Part shown: positions 26,259-35,843 of the stretch, piece after piece
Numbering within the stretch: the stretch's first letter is position 1
Layout: each line of letters opens with the position of its first letter
Source: Nematocida homosporus
Taxonomy: Eukaryota > Microsporidia
NCBI RefSeq assembly: GCF_024244095.1
Contig: NW_026250672.1
Location: 1 to 64,000 of the forward strand
Reading direction: 5' to 3'
DNA length: 64,000 nucleotides
Notes under the pieces: model-generated
Database searches by the model: none
The model's input: the letters and a program-made list of their open reading frames with translations, nothing else
Told to the model about the DNA's origin: nothing
Made by a program: the position numbers and the translations under genes

Positions 26259-27743
26259 ATGAAACTAGTAAGTGTGCGACATGGTTTGGTGCTGGCTGTC
26301 GGCTATTTAGCTGTGGTACATGCTTCTTTATTCGATTGCTTTGGCCAAGCAACGCTTCCTGTGGCTAATCCGACTATAACTGCTTCTCCGGCACTGCATA
26401 TGCCTAAGCCAATGGGGATTTCTTTGACCGATGGGGAGAGTTTGCCTTTGGTCGATATACTTCAGCACAGTTGGGATGTAATAGATACGGCCATGAAAAT
26501 GCGGATGGCGGCAGACGCCACTTCTACGTTGTCAACCAACGATCCAGCCTATGATATAATTGCTGAGAAGATGCAGGGTGTCTTTTCCTTGTTTGAAATG
26601 CTGGCTATCTTTATCAATGACGAGCAGGCTAAGGAGGAGTATCTTCATGCCGTGTATAATCTGGAGATCCAAAACATGTACAAGGCCCACCAAGATATCG
26701 TACTTAACCACATTGCTGACGTGTACTACACCACCGAGATATCCCAAGGGCTTAAATTAGTTCCTGGCTTCAACTTTGTCTTGAACAACATTGTTGATAT
26801 CGAGCGTGGCTTCTTACATTCTCGGGGCAAATACCAGACGCGGCTTCTGAGCTACTTCAGTTCAAGTAAACAAGAGCGACGATTGGGTGACATCTTTGCC
26901 GGAATTCGATGGAGGGATCTGCTAAGCAAGAAAAGTACGTCTGGTCTGTCTGGTATGCCCGGAGCATCTGGTCTGTCTGGTATGTCTGGTATGTCTGGTA
27001 TGCCGGGCCAGTTAGGATTATCTGACTCTCAAAAACACATCTTTGACTATTCACAGTACGCCGGCGATGCTAACCCCTTAACCACCGCTGTTCCATTTGC
27101 GATCCACCTTCCTATTGGGTTAGGCACTAGTGTAAACCCTATTGCCGATATCATCTTTGTGCTTCCTCAAGCCGGTGTTAGCACCTACGACACTTGGGCC
27201 AAGAAAGCCATTAGAGACCCCGCCTCAATCAAAAGCATTCCTTGGGCATACTTTGACACGGACATTTTCTTCGCTAACCGCGACGAACTTGACTTTGCCA
27301 TCTTGTCTCAAGTTGAGGCTAAGTTCCGTGACGAGCTGGCAAAAGCCCAAAGTGTTGTTAATTTGAACCCATTCACCGCAGTTTATACTATGGGATCTCA
27401 AATCATCGACCTTTCCGCTCTCTTTAAGGTTTACAAGGCTATTTGTGCGCTCCATGTGGGACAGAACGACTCATTGACTAAGCTGCACTTCAAGTCCTTT
27501 GTCTTTGACATTGTCTCGTCTTGTATCAAACAGCAAATCAGCTTGGGCCAGTACAACGAAAAGCTCAACAACTTTTACCAAGTGCTATACAAGATTTACA
27601 TCCGCTATCACGAGCTCTACACAATCAACCAACAGGCCATTAACTTCTGGAAGCTCACTGCTAAACAGCAGAGCCGAATCTTTAGGGACTACACAAAGGG
27701 CTGCGCGGTTCTTCCAGTGCTGCCTTTCTCTGCCTGGATCTAA
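26259..27743 (+). CDS. Secreted protein with Gly-Met-Ser repeats, 494 aa
   Basis: I recognise no family. The N-terminus is a likely signal peptide (about residues 5-22, hydrophobic, ending near VVHAS). The rest is mostly helical, with three or four cysteines and no further membrane segment. A low-complexity stretch of GLSGMPG and SGM repeats lies at about 227-249. The start is fixed by TATAAATA 22 nt upstream. AATAAA follows about 50 nt after the stop. A secreted product from a TATA-driven gene would fit a spore-coat, polar-tube or host-exposed protein, which is inference. Confidence 0.75.
   Translation: MKLVSVRHGLVLAVGYLAVVHASLFDCFGQATLPVANPTITASPALHMPKPMGISLTDGESLPLVDILQHSWDVIDTAMKMRMAADATSTLSTNDPAYDIIAEKMQGVFSLFEMLAIFINDEQAKEEYLHAVYNLEIQNMYKAHQDIVLNHIADVYYTTEISQGLKLVPGFNFVLNNIVDIERGFLHSRGKYQTRLLSYFSSSKQERRLGDIFAGIRWRDLLSKKSTSGLSGMPGASGLSGMSGMSGMPGQLGLSDSQKHIFDYSQYAGDANPLTTAVPFAIHLPIGLGTSVNPIADIIFVLPQAGVSTYDTWAKKAIRDPASIKSIPWAYFDTDIFFANRDELDFAILSQVEAKFRDELAKAQSVVNLNPFTAVYTMGSQIIDLSALFKVYKAICALHVGQNDSLTKLHFKSFVFDIVSSCIKQQISLGQYNEKLNNFYQVLYKIYIRYHELYTINQQAINFWKLTAKQQSRIFRDYTKGCAVLPVLPFSAWI
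26940..27006 (+). repeat. 9-bp coding repeat TCTGGTATG
   Basis: Imperfect tandem copies of TCTGGTATG and TCTGGTCTG encode SGM and SGL triplets inside the 494-aa secreted protein. The copy number is likely to vary between isolates. Confidence 0.8.
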
Positions 27744-28775
27744 GCATTCACTTGAGTTATTCAGTGGATCTTCTGAAATCCGAATGTAATCAATAAAAGT
27801 CATTGGCATGAGTTGCAGACTACCCCATTTCCAGATCTAATAGTGTTTTGATCTAGCACGCCACGAGTTAGTATTTACTGACCACAGGTCTTATGGACTC
27901 GGCATCTATGCTATTTGGCTATCTCTGACCGGCTTTAACTGTTCATTGGTTCGATGTTAATTCAGTATGCAATGGCCCTGCTGGCCTGATGCCAATCGGC
28001 CCTTAGTTGCCAAAAAAGCCCGGCAGACTGTTCAGCTAGTAGCAGGCCATCCTGTTTTACTTAGAAGAATCGGTCCAATAACAGCACTCTATACAATGGA
28101 AATATCTCGTTTATTGAGTTAGGTGGGGTTGAGTTGGGATTGGGTTAGTATTGGTTTGTTGATTAAGAGGCAAGGTGTAGCATTGCGTTGGGATTGTGTT
28201 AGTATTGCGTTGGGATTGCGTTGGTGTTGTGTGAGGAGTTGGTTATGGCTTGGTCTCAGTGACAGTTTGTTAGATTTAAATGGGAAGACAGGTGCCAAAA
28301 AGAGAGTCTGGCTTGGATCCGACGGTGAAGATAAACTCACTGCTGCTTGCCTGGGCCTACCAGTTTTGTCTGGCTAGTCAAGTCTTTATACGCCACATAA
28401 GACAACATAATTTCGGGCTTGAGTCAGTATTGAGTTAGTGGCAACATGCCAACTTAGAATTTTTGTCTCTATCTTTGTTGTGGCCGGTATTGGATTGAGT
28501 TGGTATTAGGTTGGGATTGAGTTGGGATTGAGTTGGTACTGTGTAGTTGGTATTTGGTATTCGGCCGCTAGTGGGATGTAAACAGCCGAATGGCAATGGT
28601 GGCCAGCGCAATAATGGCCTTGTATGGTTATATAAGATTTGTTGTTGTTAATTTCTTTTTGGGAAAGATTGTTATTGGCGATGTTTTGTTTGTTTGTAAA
28701 CATGCCAGCTGTCAATTATGATAGATTAAGTGGGCATGCTGATTAAACAATGGAAGATATAAATACTCTAGTGAA
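27744..28775. other. Long intergenic region
   Basis: No gene is well supported. The plus strand carries GT-rich words at 28115-28220 and 28480-28560 (TTGGGATTGAGTTGGTATT). An ATG at 27967 opens 51 codons to 28122, but it ends in repeat DNA, lacks TATAAATA and has no downstream AATAAA, so I do not call it. 27830-28080 is less repetitive than the rest and could hold an RNA or a decayed gene. Confidence 0.5.
28758..28765 (+). promoter_or_regulatory. TATAAATA upstream of the 895-aa secreted protein gene
   Basis: Exact octamer ending 11 nt before the ATG at 28776. This spacing is shorter than for the other five copies, so translation may instead begin at the second ATG (28791), which would give 26 nt. 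Confidence 0.55.
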
Positions 28776-31463
28776 ATGTTATTCATGTATAGAAAGCTAC
28801 TGTGTTCAGCCATTGCGACGGTACTTTTGTTCGGGCACTCAACCGCCTTCTCTACGCGGCCTTTCATAAGCACTAAGACCATAGGCACGTCTAGCCTAGC
28901 TTTATTTTTCAGCAGCATCTGGGGTCCATCCGAGCTCTGCGGAAAAACAAGTGGTTTAAAATGGCCGATTGCAAGAAACCTTTCGGTTTCTAGTGGTTCA
29001 GCCCATGGAAATTGGATTGTGCTCAGTCCGTTTAATCTTACTGCTTCTGACCGAGCCATACACCTTTACGTGCGCCATGGTGTTCCTTCTGCTCGAATAG
29101 TGCGGGGTACTTCATCAATTGAGCAAGCACATACCAAGCAGTTAATGAGCAAGCGGACGTCCGATGCTAATGCTCAGACCGACCCCCAAACCATTGAGAC
29201 TATCTTTAAACTTTGCGAGGAAAGCCCCGGCCATGACAGTTGGGCAGGGAAACTGTTGGACAAAATCGACCTCTCGACCTCCAAACTCAGTATGAATGTG
29301 CTGCCACACCGAGCACTAATCCGAGAAACCTTTAGATGCATGCTTTTGCACTCTCAAGGAGCCATCGAGTCATCCTTAGAAAAACTACAAGTCGGAATTG
29401 CTACTACTGAGAAGGAAACTAAGTTTCACAATATGATCGATAGTATCTTAGAAAGAGCAAACCTAAGTAACCTTGAGGTTTTGCTTAATAATCTCGAAGA
29501 AAAGTATCCCTTAGCTCTTTCTTGCCATTGCAAAGTCTACATTCGGGACATGTACAAAAGAATCCAAACCCAGCACATGACTATCATTGCTAACTGTGTA
29601 GGTAGTACTTTATCCCCAGATGCGTTGACTAGTGTCCAGGCGCTCAAACAAGTTGTGGGCCACATCAACAACGCTATTAGCAAGACGTCATCTGAGGAGT
29701 ATCTCAAAGACCTTGAACAAACCAAGGAAGTTCTGTATACCACCATTGGTGCTGCTTACCTACTCCAAAGAACCCAAAAGCACCTTTCCCATGCCAACGT
29801 CACCGAAGCTGATGATTCTGAAATCTCCAAACACCTATACGAGGCACAAGGTCTACACATCCGTAACATCACCGAACAAAATGTTAACGCCGTGACTCTT
29901 GATAAAGACACCCTTATTGGCCATCAGCAACGGAGCTACTTTAGCGGTCGTGTGCTGATACCACAGCCAGCCATTATCGACACCTCTAGCTCTATGGAGT
30001 TCCATCCCAAAGACTTACTGCCCTCAAGGTTTAGGCCTGTGAACATCTCTAATGAACCTTTGTATAAGATCTTTGCCCAGGATATTTCCGACAACGTTAT
30101 GAATAGCCTGAAACAGCTCAGCCCCGTGGTAATGACCCATCTAGTGAATGTAGCCAACAAGATCCAGACCAGCAATGGCCTTGCAACTTTACCAGGCAGC
30201 CCCTCACCTATACCTAAGCACCCGCTTAATATCATAACAACTTGGCTGTCGCAGGAAATTTCCAATCTCTACCAAACCAGTTTGGTAACTTTTGACCCAT
30301 TGTTACAGCTGAAAGATGTTGTTGCTCTTAATGTTAGCCCTAGCTTTAACATTCACTGCACGAGTGTCTCCAACCAATCCATCGATGTAAACGTTAGCTT
30401 CTTCCATCCTCTATCCTTGCACGCAATTTCCAGCATGAAATGCAGTATTCCTTGCAACCATTCTCTGCAGCACAGCCCTCTTACTGTTGTCTGGGAGAAA
30501 ATATCACTTAATGACGCAAAGATGAAGGCAATCAATGAGAACATTAACCTTGGCACCCAAGAAAGCAACCGTAGGCTTAATTACCTTCACCGCGTGTTTG
30601 ATAGCATAGCTAATGACATTGAAAGTAACAAACAGACCCATAGCGTCGCAGACATTCTAAACGGCCATTTGAATAGTGCAACTGGTACCCACAACAACAC
30701 TAACTGTGCTTCAAAGATTAGCCTAGCGATGGTCCTAAAGAACGTTCTTGGCCTTCTACCATTAGACAATCTTGTTTCTCTTGAGGAGATACCTTACACG
30801 GGACAAACCTTCAAGGTTATTGAATCTGTTCTAGGAGTCATTGGCTATCTTAATGCCGCGGGCATAGACAGCAATAGTCTTTTCATTCTGCTCGAGACCG
30901 ATGATATGTCGCAAAAAGAAACCATCCAACGGTTCTTCGTTGCCCTTAAGAACGCTTTTGATGCTCTCCTGACAACAAACACCAGAGTTTACAACAATGC
31001 CCACCCTAGCGGCCTGTGCATAGACTTTAACATGCAACGCGCAGAGCTTACTAAGAGCATTCTCGAAGAAGCCAAGCAGACAAGCTACTACCACAACACT
31101 CGCCAGATCTTCCCCCGCCTAACTAACCAGAGTGGCCTAAACTTGATTCCCACCCAAACCACGCCTATTTCATACACAGTCAATGTCTTCGCAGAAAACC
31201 CCAGTGCTAAATCCATCTTCACCAACGAGCTTAGCAACGATATAGTCCTGAGACACCATGGATACTTAACAAAGAGCCTCCAAGACCCTTTGTCGGCAAT
31301 CTTTGGAGACAATATCTCCAGGCCACAGCAAATGCTTGTTTCTTCTCTTTTAGAGATTTCTCTTGTTGCCCCACAGCCCATCCAACCTTTGCTGGACTTT
31401 GTTCTCAACAAACTGTTGTTAGCCAATGCCAACATTCGACTGGCCGAGGCTACCAACCCTTAA
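28776..31463 (+). CDS. Secreted hypothetical protein, 895 aa
   Basis: I recognise no family. A signal peptide is likely (residues 1-25, KLLCSAIATVLLFGHSTAF). The mature part is long, mostly helical, with scattered Cys and Asn-x-Ser/Thr sites and no membrane segment at the C-terminus. No repeats. The first ATG lies only 11 nt from TATAAATA, so M6 (28791) is a possible alternative start that leaves the signal peptide intact. AATAAA lies about 20 nt after the stop. It follows another TATA-driven secreted gene on the same strand. Confidence 0.75.
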   Translation: MLFMYRKLLCSAIATVLLFGHSTAFSTRPFISTKTIGTSSLALFFSSIWGPSELCGKTSGLKWPIARNLSVSSGSAHGNWIVLSPFNLTASDRAIHLYVRHGVPSARIVRGTSSIEQAHTKQLMSKRTSDANAQTDPQTIETIFKLCEESPGHDSWAGKLLDKIDLSTSKLSMNVLPHRALIRETFRCMLLHSQGAIESSLEKLQVGIATTEKETKFHNMIDSILERANLSNLEVLLNNLEEKYPLALSCHCKVYIRDMYKRIQTQHMTIIANCVGSTLSPDALTSVQALKQVVGHINNAISKTSSEEYLKDLEQTKEVLYTTIGAAYLLQRTQKHLSHANVTEADDSEISKHLYEAQGLHIRNITEQNVNAVTLDKDTLIGHQQRSYFSGRVLIPQPAIIDTSSSMEFHPKDLLPSRFRPVNISNEPLYKIFAQDISDNVMNSLKQLSPVVMTHLVNVANKIQTSNGLATLPGSPSPIPKHPLNIITTWLSQEISNLYQTSLVTFDPLLQLKDVVALNVSPSFNIHCTSVSNQSIDVNVSFFHPLSLHAISSMKCSIPCNHSLQHSPLTVVWEKISLNDAKMKAINENINLGTQESNRRLNYLHRVFDSIANDIESNKQTHSVADILNGHLNSATGTHNNTNCASKISLAMVLKNVLGLLPLDNLVSLEEIPYTGQTFKVIESVLGVIGYLNAAGIDSNSLFILLETDDMSQKETIQRFFVALKNAFDALLTTNTRVYNNAHPSGLCIDFNMQRAELTKSILEEAKQTSYYHNTRQIFPRLTNQSGLNLIPTQTTPISYTVNVFAENPSAKSIFTNELSNDIVLRHHGYLTKSLQDPLSAIFGDNISRPQQMLVSSLLEISLVAPQPIQPLLDFVLNKLLLANANIRLAEATNP

Positions 31464-31531
31464 CCGAATGAAACAGCCAACAAAATAAAGCTAATTCGTT
31501 ACTTCTTCTCTTGGTATTGGTTCTTGGTCCC

Positions 31532-31539
31532 TATAAATA
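31532..31539 (+). promoter_or_regulatory. TATAAATA upstream of the 365-aa coiled-coil gene
   Basis: Exact octamer ending 19 nt before the ATG at 31558. Confidence 0.6.
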
Positions 31540-31557
31540 CGCAATCGCCCTCAGACT

Positions 31558-32655
31558 ATGGCGCACAAGAAACGAAACCTTCCAGACAAAGTGCTCGCCT
31601 CTGCTCCCACTAGATCTACCCCTGGAGACAACAACCTAGCAGATGCATTCACTAAATCACAACCATCTAGTTCCACTATTGCCAATGGAACTGACCAGTT
31701 CTTGTTAAACCAGATGAAATCAGAAATACGCCGCCTTTACGGTGAAAAAGTAAATATGGCAAACACAAGCTACATCCTCAAACCCCACGAGTTCAAATGC
31801 TTAGCCCGAATTCTTTCTAAATCTCTCTGGGGCGAAGAGCGGGCCCTCGATACGGTTGATGATTTGATATATGCGGTTGACGCTCTTTGTAACCGAACGG
31901 CTTCTCAGACCGTCTTTGGCGAACCGGCCGAGCAAAGTCCTTCTCTAACCGAAGCCAGTGTGAGTGTTCGCTTTGTAACGGGTGGGCTAAAGGCCCTTCT
32001 TTCCAGCGATGTGCCTACCTCACCCAAGACGCGCACCTTCAAAGACGACATTAGCTCCCTAGCCGAGGCCAAAGACCTTCTTCAAAAGCGCTTAGAGACC
32101 ACTGGTCATGCTAATCTTGATTCACTTATTGCTGAAAAGGAACGACTTCAGAAGAGTTTGGCAGGCATAATTGCTGAGTTCTCTATCCCACCCGGCGAGA
32201 ACCTTCTGGCTTTTCTACGGGGCATCAAGCGCCGGGAAGAGCAGAAGTATGCCGAAGAAGTCTTCCTGCGGGAAAAGGGCGCCGAGTGCCAAAAGCGGCA
32301 CTATGAAAAGACAATCGCCCAAATGAAGGAGCAGTCAGCTAGCTTGGTTGCCGAGAACCGCACCCTTAAGCGTCTTCTCAAAGAAAAGGAAGCCTCAACC
32401 ACAGAAGTCCTCCAGGCCAGCACGAGTCTTGAAGAAACCGTAGCCCAAATCAAGCAAACTCTAGAAGAAGAAGAGAAACGCGCTAATTCCGAGCGCAAGG
32501 AGTACTCCGAGATCAAAAAGAGCCTAATTGAACAAAACAGAAAGATGCGGGCCGTCGTTCAAGAGCTAATTAACCGTATTAAGCAAGAAAAGAAGGAAAA
32601 GGAAGACCTGATGGCCTTGCAAAAGACAACAACCGAACAGTTTAGCATTCAGTAA
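31558..32655 (+). CDS. Coiled-coil protein, 365 aa
   Basis: I recognise no family. Residues 1-45 are polar and disordered-looking. A compact domain follows (about 48-160). A long coiled coil runs from about 165 to the end, rich in Glu, Lys and Leu heptads (RTLKRLLKEKEAS, IKQTLEEEEKRANSE). There is no signal or membrane segment. A globular head plus coiled coil recalls kinetochore or spindle-pole components such as the Ndc80 group, but no diagnostic residues are seen. Overlapping AATAAA starts 1-3 nt after the stop, and the next gene starts 25 nt on. Confidence 0.7.
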   Translation: MAHKKRNLPDKVLASAPTRSTPGDNNLADAFTKSQPSSSTIANGTDQFLLNQMKSEIRRLYGEKVNMANTSYILKPHEFKCLARILSKSLWGEERALDTVDDLIYAVDALCNRTASQTVFGEPAEQSPSLTEASVSVRFVTGGLKALLSSDVPTSPKTRTFKDDISSLAEAKDLLQKRLETTGHANLDSLIAEKERLQKSLAGIIAEFSIPPGENLLAFLRGIKRREEQKYAEEVFLREKGAECQKRHYEKTIAQMKEQSASLVAENRTLKRLLKEKEASTTEVLQASTSLEETVAQIKQTLEEEEKRANSERKEYSEIKKSLIEQNRKMRAVVQELINRIKQEKKEKEDLMALQKTTTEQFSIQ

Positions 32656-32680
32656 TAATAAAGCATTCGTTTTATTTTGT

Positions 32681-33598
32681 ATGGGTTCTACTGAGGACAT
32701 TAGTCTCTCCTTATCAACTATTGTGATTGGTAGTTCCTCTCGGTCACTAATCGACCTTTCTTGGCTCTCGCCAGTACCGGCTGAAAAGGAGCAGGCCCCT
32801 CTTTATGCGCCGGAGTGGATATCAGGGATAGGCGCGGCTGTTCATTCCGAAAGCACCATCAAAGTGCTTATCGCGGGTTGTTATTATAGCTTCTTGATTG
32901 AGAAGTATCCAACTAGCGAAGAATCTGTTGAGCTACTGCGGCACCGAGTTAAGCTTCACCAAGGCACAGCCAAAGCTAGCCCTCGTGCTAGAATAAGTGC
33001 GGCCACTAATGAGTGCGGTGGTGTAACTGGCAGCGGTGTACAGGCCTCAGGCGATGTAAGCAGTATAGAGTATGGTGATGGTGGTAGTGGCAGTGCCAAT
33101 AATGGCTCGAGTTTGGCGAGTCGATTGTTCTTTCTTTGGGACCGAGCGGGAAGTGAGCTGGCAGTAGCACGGAACAATGCCTCGGCGGTGAAAAAGCATT
33201 TGAAGCTGGGACACTCCGAAAGGATTGAGTCGACAGCTAAGATTTGGGCTGAGATTCTGAAGCTCTCTTTAGACACAGGCATTTCTTTTGTGCCCTTAGA
33301 CGAAAGTACTGTCGAGTCGGCCCTGGTTTCACTGCAACGGAGTATTGATAAGCAGAAAAAAGGCCGGCCTGTAATAGCTCTTAAGAAACGGGCCGATCCG
33401 AGCGATGTACTCAAAGAGATGGTCGGCAGTGTGACCGGAATCACGGCCGCGGAAGTAGATGCGATAGTGCGTCGTTTTAGGAGCACCCGCGGACTACTGG
33501 AAGAGGTGCTAAAATTAAAGGGCCCCGAAGCCTATGTGCCTGTTGATGGGGTAAGAAAGAAAGTACTAGTGGCAATTAGATCTTTATTTACTGAGTAA
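32681..33598 (+). CDS. HhH-tail protein, possible Eme1/Mms4-like subunit
   Basis: A 305-aa protein. Its C-terminal 60 residues (VTGITAAEVDAIVRRF, STRGLLEEV, then a second helical pair ending VLVAIRSLF) look like tandem helix-hairpin-helix as in the XPF/MUS81/EME1 nucleases. The middle (about 150-245) has alternating strand/helix character and IEKYP/LLRHRV elements, but no ERK-x3-D active site, which is what the non-catalytic partner (Eme1/Mms4, ERCC1) would show. A Gly/Ser-rich loop lies at about 112-145. The identification is tentative; another HhH DNA-binding protein is possible. It converges with the next gene, 12 nt apart. Confidence 0.5.
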   Translation: MGSTEDISLSLSTIVIGSSSRSLIDLSWLSPVPAEKEQAPLYAPEWISGIGAAVHSESTIKVLIAGCYYSFLIEKYPTSEESVELLRHRVKLHQGTAKASPRARISAATNECGGVTGSGVQASGDVSSIEYGDGGSGSANNGSSLASRLFFLWDRAGSELAVARNNASAVKKHLKLGHSERIESTAKIWAEILKLSLDTGISFVPLDESTVESALVSLQRSIDKQKKGRPVIALKKRADPSDVLKEMVGSVTGITAAEVDAIVRRFRSTRGLLEEVLKLKGPEAYVPVDGVRKKVLVAIRSLFTE

Positions 33599-33610
33599 TG
33601 CAACATCTGC

Positions 33611-35305
33611 CTAACGATCACGGCGGTTCAAACGGGCTAAGTCATCTAGGTGGGCTATTCCTGGGGTTGGGCTACCTATTTTGGCGATCCGCTGGAGTAT
33701 GCGCTCCTTTCTGGCCTCTTCCTGTTTATCAGCGGCCATTTGGGATTGGGAACTAGCAGGGTCAGATGCATCTAAGCGGGCTTTCTGTTTGAGAAAGAGA
33801 ACATTGCTTTGCAGCTGGTTTAACAGATTGTCGGTTGACTGAACAGGTGACCGGCTAGATAATTGCGACTCTCGGCATATTTTAGGGGAAGCAGTTTGAA
33901 TATAATTGGGTTCAGATGCTGTTGAAACTAAAGCCCTAGAGACTTCTTGCGGCTTTGCTAGCGAAAGGAAATTACTGAGTTCAGATCGGTACCAAGCTAA
34001 CACACCCATTGCTCGGATGTACCCTTGCTCAATTATTTGGAGCTCTTCAATTGATAAGCTTCTAGGTGCGGGAGTAAGAGGTGCTGCAGTCGTCGTGGGC
34101 TTCTTTATCTCAGTGCGAATGATGGGATTATTTGCAGCAGTAAGCTCAGCTATAGTAGCAGTTGCTATTTGTAGGGGCCGAACCTTGGGCTGTGGCCTGG
34201 TTTCGACTGCTGCGGCGCGCCTTTCTAATAAGCCAGAATCAACAACTAATGGATGGGCAATTTGTACATCAAAAAGTGGTAGTGTCTTGCTGGGCCTAGA
34301 AACCTTGACTGGAGGGGCCAAGTGAGCATACTGAGGTAGAGGACGCGCCGAAAGTCCAGTTGGTCTAGCCATAGCTGCTTTCTTTGCTTCTTGAGCAGCT
34401 AAATAAGCCTGGATTTTTGGCGCCCTTCTGGTAGCAAACTTAGCAACACGAGTCTTTCGAGCCTTGTACAGTCGCAAGAATAAAGCTCTCTCGATTTTCA
34501 TATTGCGCTTAACTAGGTATTCAAACTCTTGGCAGAGCCTTAGTCGAAATAGGCCGAATTTTATCTCGTGTTTATCTTGAGAATCATCAAACCTGTTGGC
34601 TATTTCGATACATTGGGCACGGTGGACCTCGGCTTCGCGCAAGTAATGGGTAAAGCAAAGAGACTTATACTCCTCGTCGTCAAACATTTCCATAACGATT
34701 TCCTCATCTATGTCCTGGGCTGAAACAATCTTGATCAATTGCCTACGGTCAATGTCAGCCTGGATCCGGTTGTAATCCTGAGTCATAAAGAATGGATTGA
34801 CTAGTTGGTTGCATACTTTCTCGTCACTTTCAAGGGCTATATCACTATGGTAGCTGATGCGGTTTAGTGCCCATTTTTCTCGAGTGTAGGGGAAAACCTC
34901 CTTCCTAAGTGAAGGATCTGCTTTAATCGCATCTTTTAAATGCATGAGGGTCTCCTGATAGCTCATCTCCGCTGAAAAGATAAGCACACGCTCGTCGGTA
35001 CATGGCACGGGATGCTCAGCTTCTTTTCCTTCAGCGGGGAACATGATCGTTCGAATACGCGGGGATAAAAGCACTATAGCTCTCGTAGTTCGAATCTGGA
35101 TGCCGATGAATTCTATTGCACATATTAGTGGGTATATAACATAGGACTGAACAAACTTTGATGCATATATTACGGGAACACAGACAATCATATATAAGCA
35201 CGACCTGACACCACTTCCTTGCTTGGTGATGTAGTGATATGCTTTTTTGGTTGCTCGCCAAATCTTGCTAATACGCTTTCTCCACATAGAGCGCGGGGTT
35301 ATCAT
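33611..35305 (-). CDS. Hypothetical membrane-anchored protein, 564 aa
   Basis: I recognise no family. A basic N-terminus (1-30) precedes a hydrophobic stretch (about 36-72, CLYMIVCVPVIYASKFV and YPLICAIEFIGIQI) that could be one or two membrane helices or a re-entrant hairpin. The rest is soluble: helical, rich in Arg, Lys and Ala (about 270-330), then Pro/Ala/Ser-rich and disordered-looking. TATAAATA lies 21 nt upstream of the start. The stop is 12 nt from the convergent neighbour's stop. Confidence 0.72.
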   Translation of the reverse strand: MITPRSMWRKRISKIWRATKKAYHYITKQGSGVRSCLYMIVCVPVIYASKFVQSYVIYPLICAIEFIGIQIRTTRAIVLLSPRIRTIMFPAEGKEAEHPVPCTDERVLIFSAEMSYQETLMHLKDAIKADPSLRKEVFPYTREKWALNRISYHSDIALESDEKVCNQLVNPFFMTQDYNRIQADIDRRQLIKIVSAQDIDEEIVMEMFDDEEYKSLCFTHYLREAEVHRAQCIEIANRFDDSQDKHEIKFGLFRLRLCQEFEYLVKRNMKIERALFLRLYKARKTRVAKFATRRAPKIQAYLAAQEAKKAAMARPTGLSARPLPQYAHLAPPVKVSRPSKTLPLFDVQIAHPLVVDSGLLERRAAAVETRPQPKVRPLQIATATIAELTAANNPIIRTEIKKPTTTAAPLTPAPRSLSIEELQIIEQGYIRAMGVLAWYRSELSNFLSLAKPQEVSRALVSTASEPNYIQTASPKICRESQLSSRSPVQSTDNLLNQLQSNVLFLKQKARLDASDPASSQSQMAADKQEEARKERILQRIAKIGSPTPGIAHLDDLARLNRRDR

Positions 35306-35843
35306 GTGTTTTGATCATAAACTTGTATTTATACTTTTAGGGCAGGCCTAGATGATGGTCTGTTTATCAAAAAGACCTGGCTACCAACCTAGATTCAATA
35401 GCAAACAAGCCCCGTTTAATGAAAAGAAGGCCCCAACAGGGTCTATTTTCACTTCTAGACGTTTGAATTGACTTTGTCCAAATGAGTTAGTATTAGTTGC
35501 GATGGTCTTGCGTTGGTGTTGCGGTGACTTGGGGTCGATCTATTGATTAAAAGAAGGGTTTGAATTTGGATTGAGTTAGGTAGTCGAGCAGGCGGATTGG
35601 AATTGGGCGTATTGTTCAGGTTTTGGTCGGTTTATAGAGTGTCGAGTTAGACCTGTAATTGGCCCGGGTTGGGCGATTGCTTATTGGAGGTGATGAAATC
35701 TAATTGATGAATAGCAACGCAATGGAATTTTCAATAAAGTACCTGTCCTATTAAGTTTTACTAGCTAACACGAATGGTTTATTGGGTTAGTATTATAATG
35801 CTATTGAGAATAAGTAAAGTAGTTATTGAATTGGATAGTTGTA
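35306..35843. other. Intergenic, GT-rich words in the middle
   Basis: No gene seen. GT-rich words occur at 35480-35670 and 35780-35840. Apart from TATAAATA near the left edge no signal is obvious. Confidence 0.5.
35326..35333 (-). promoter_or_regulatory. TATAAATA upstream of the 564-aa gene
   Basis: Exact octamer on the minus strand, beginning 21 nt before the ATG at 35305. Confidence 0.6.

Noticed and set aside
28123..28377. 84-codon ORF in GT-rich DNA
   Set aside because: It has no ATG at its start and is mainly repeat words translated to Gly/Leu/Trp-rich sequence.
32681..33598. Active XPF/MUS81-type nuclease
   Set aside because: No ERK-x3-D or equivalent metal site is present, so only a non-catalytic partner remains possible.
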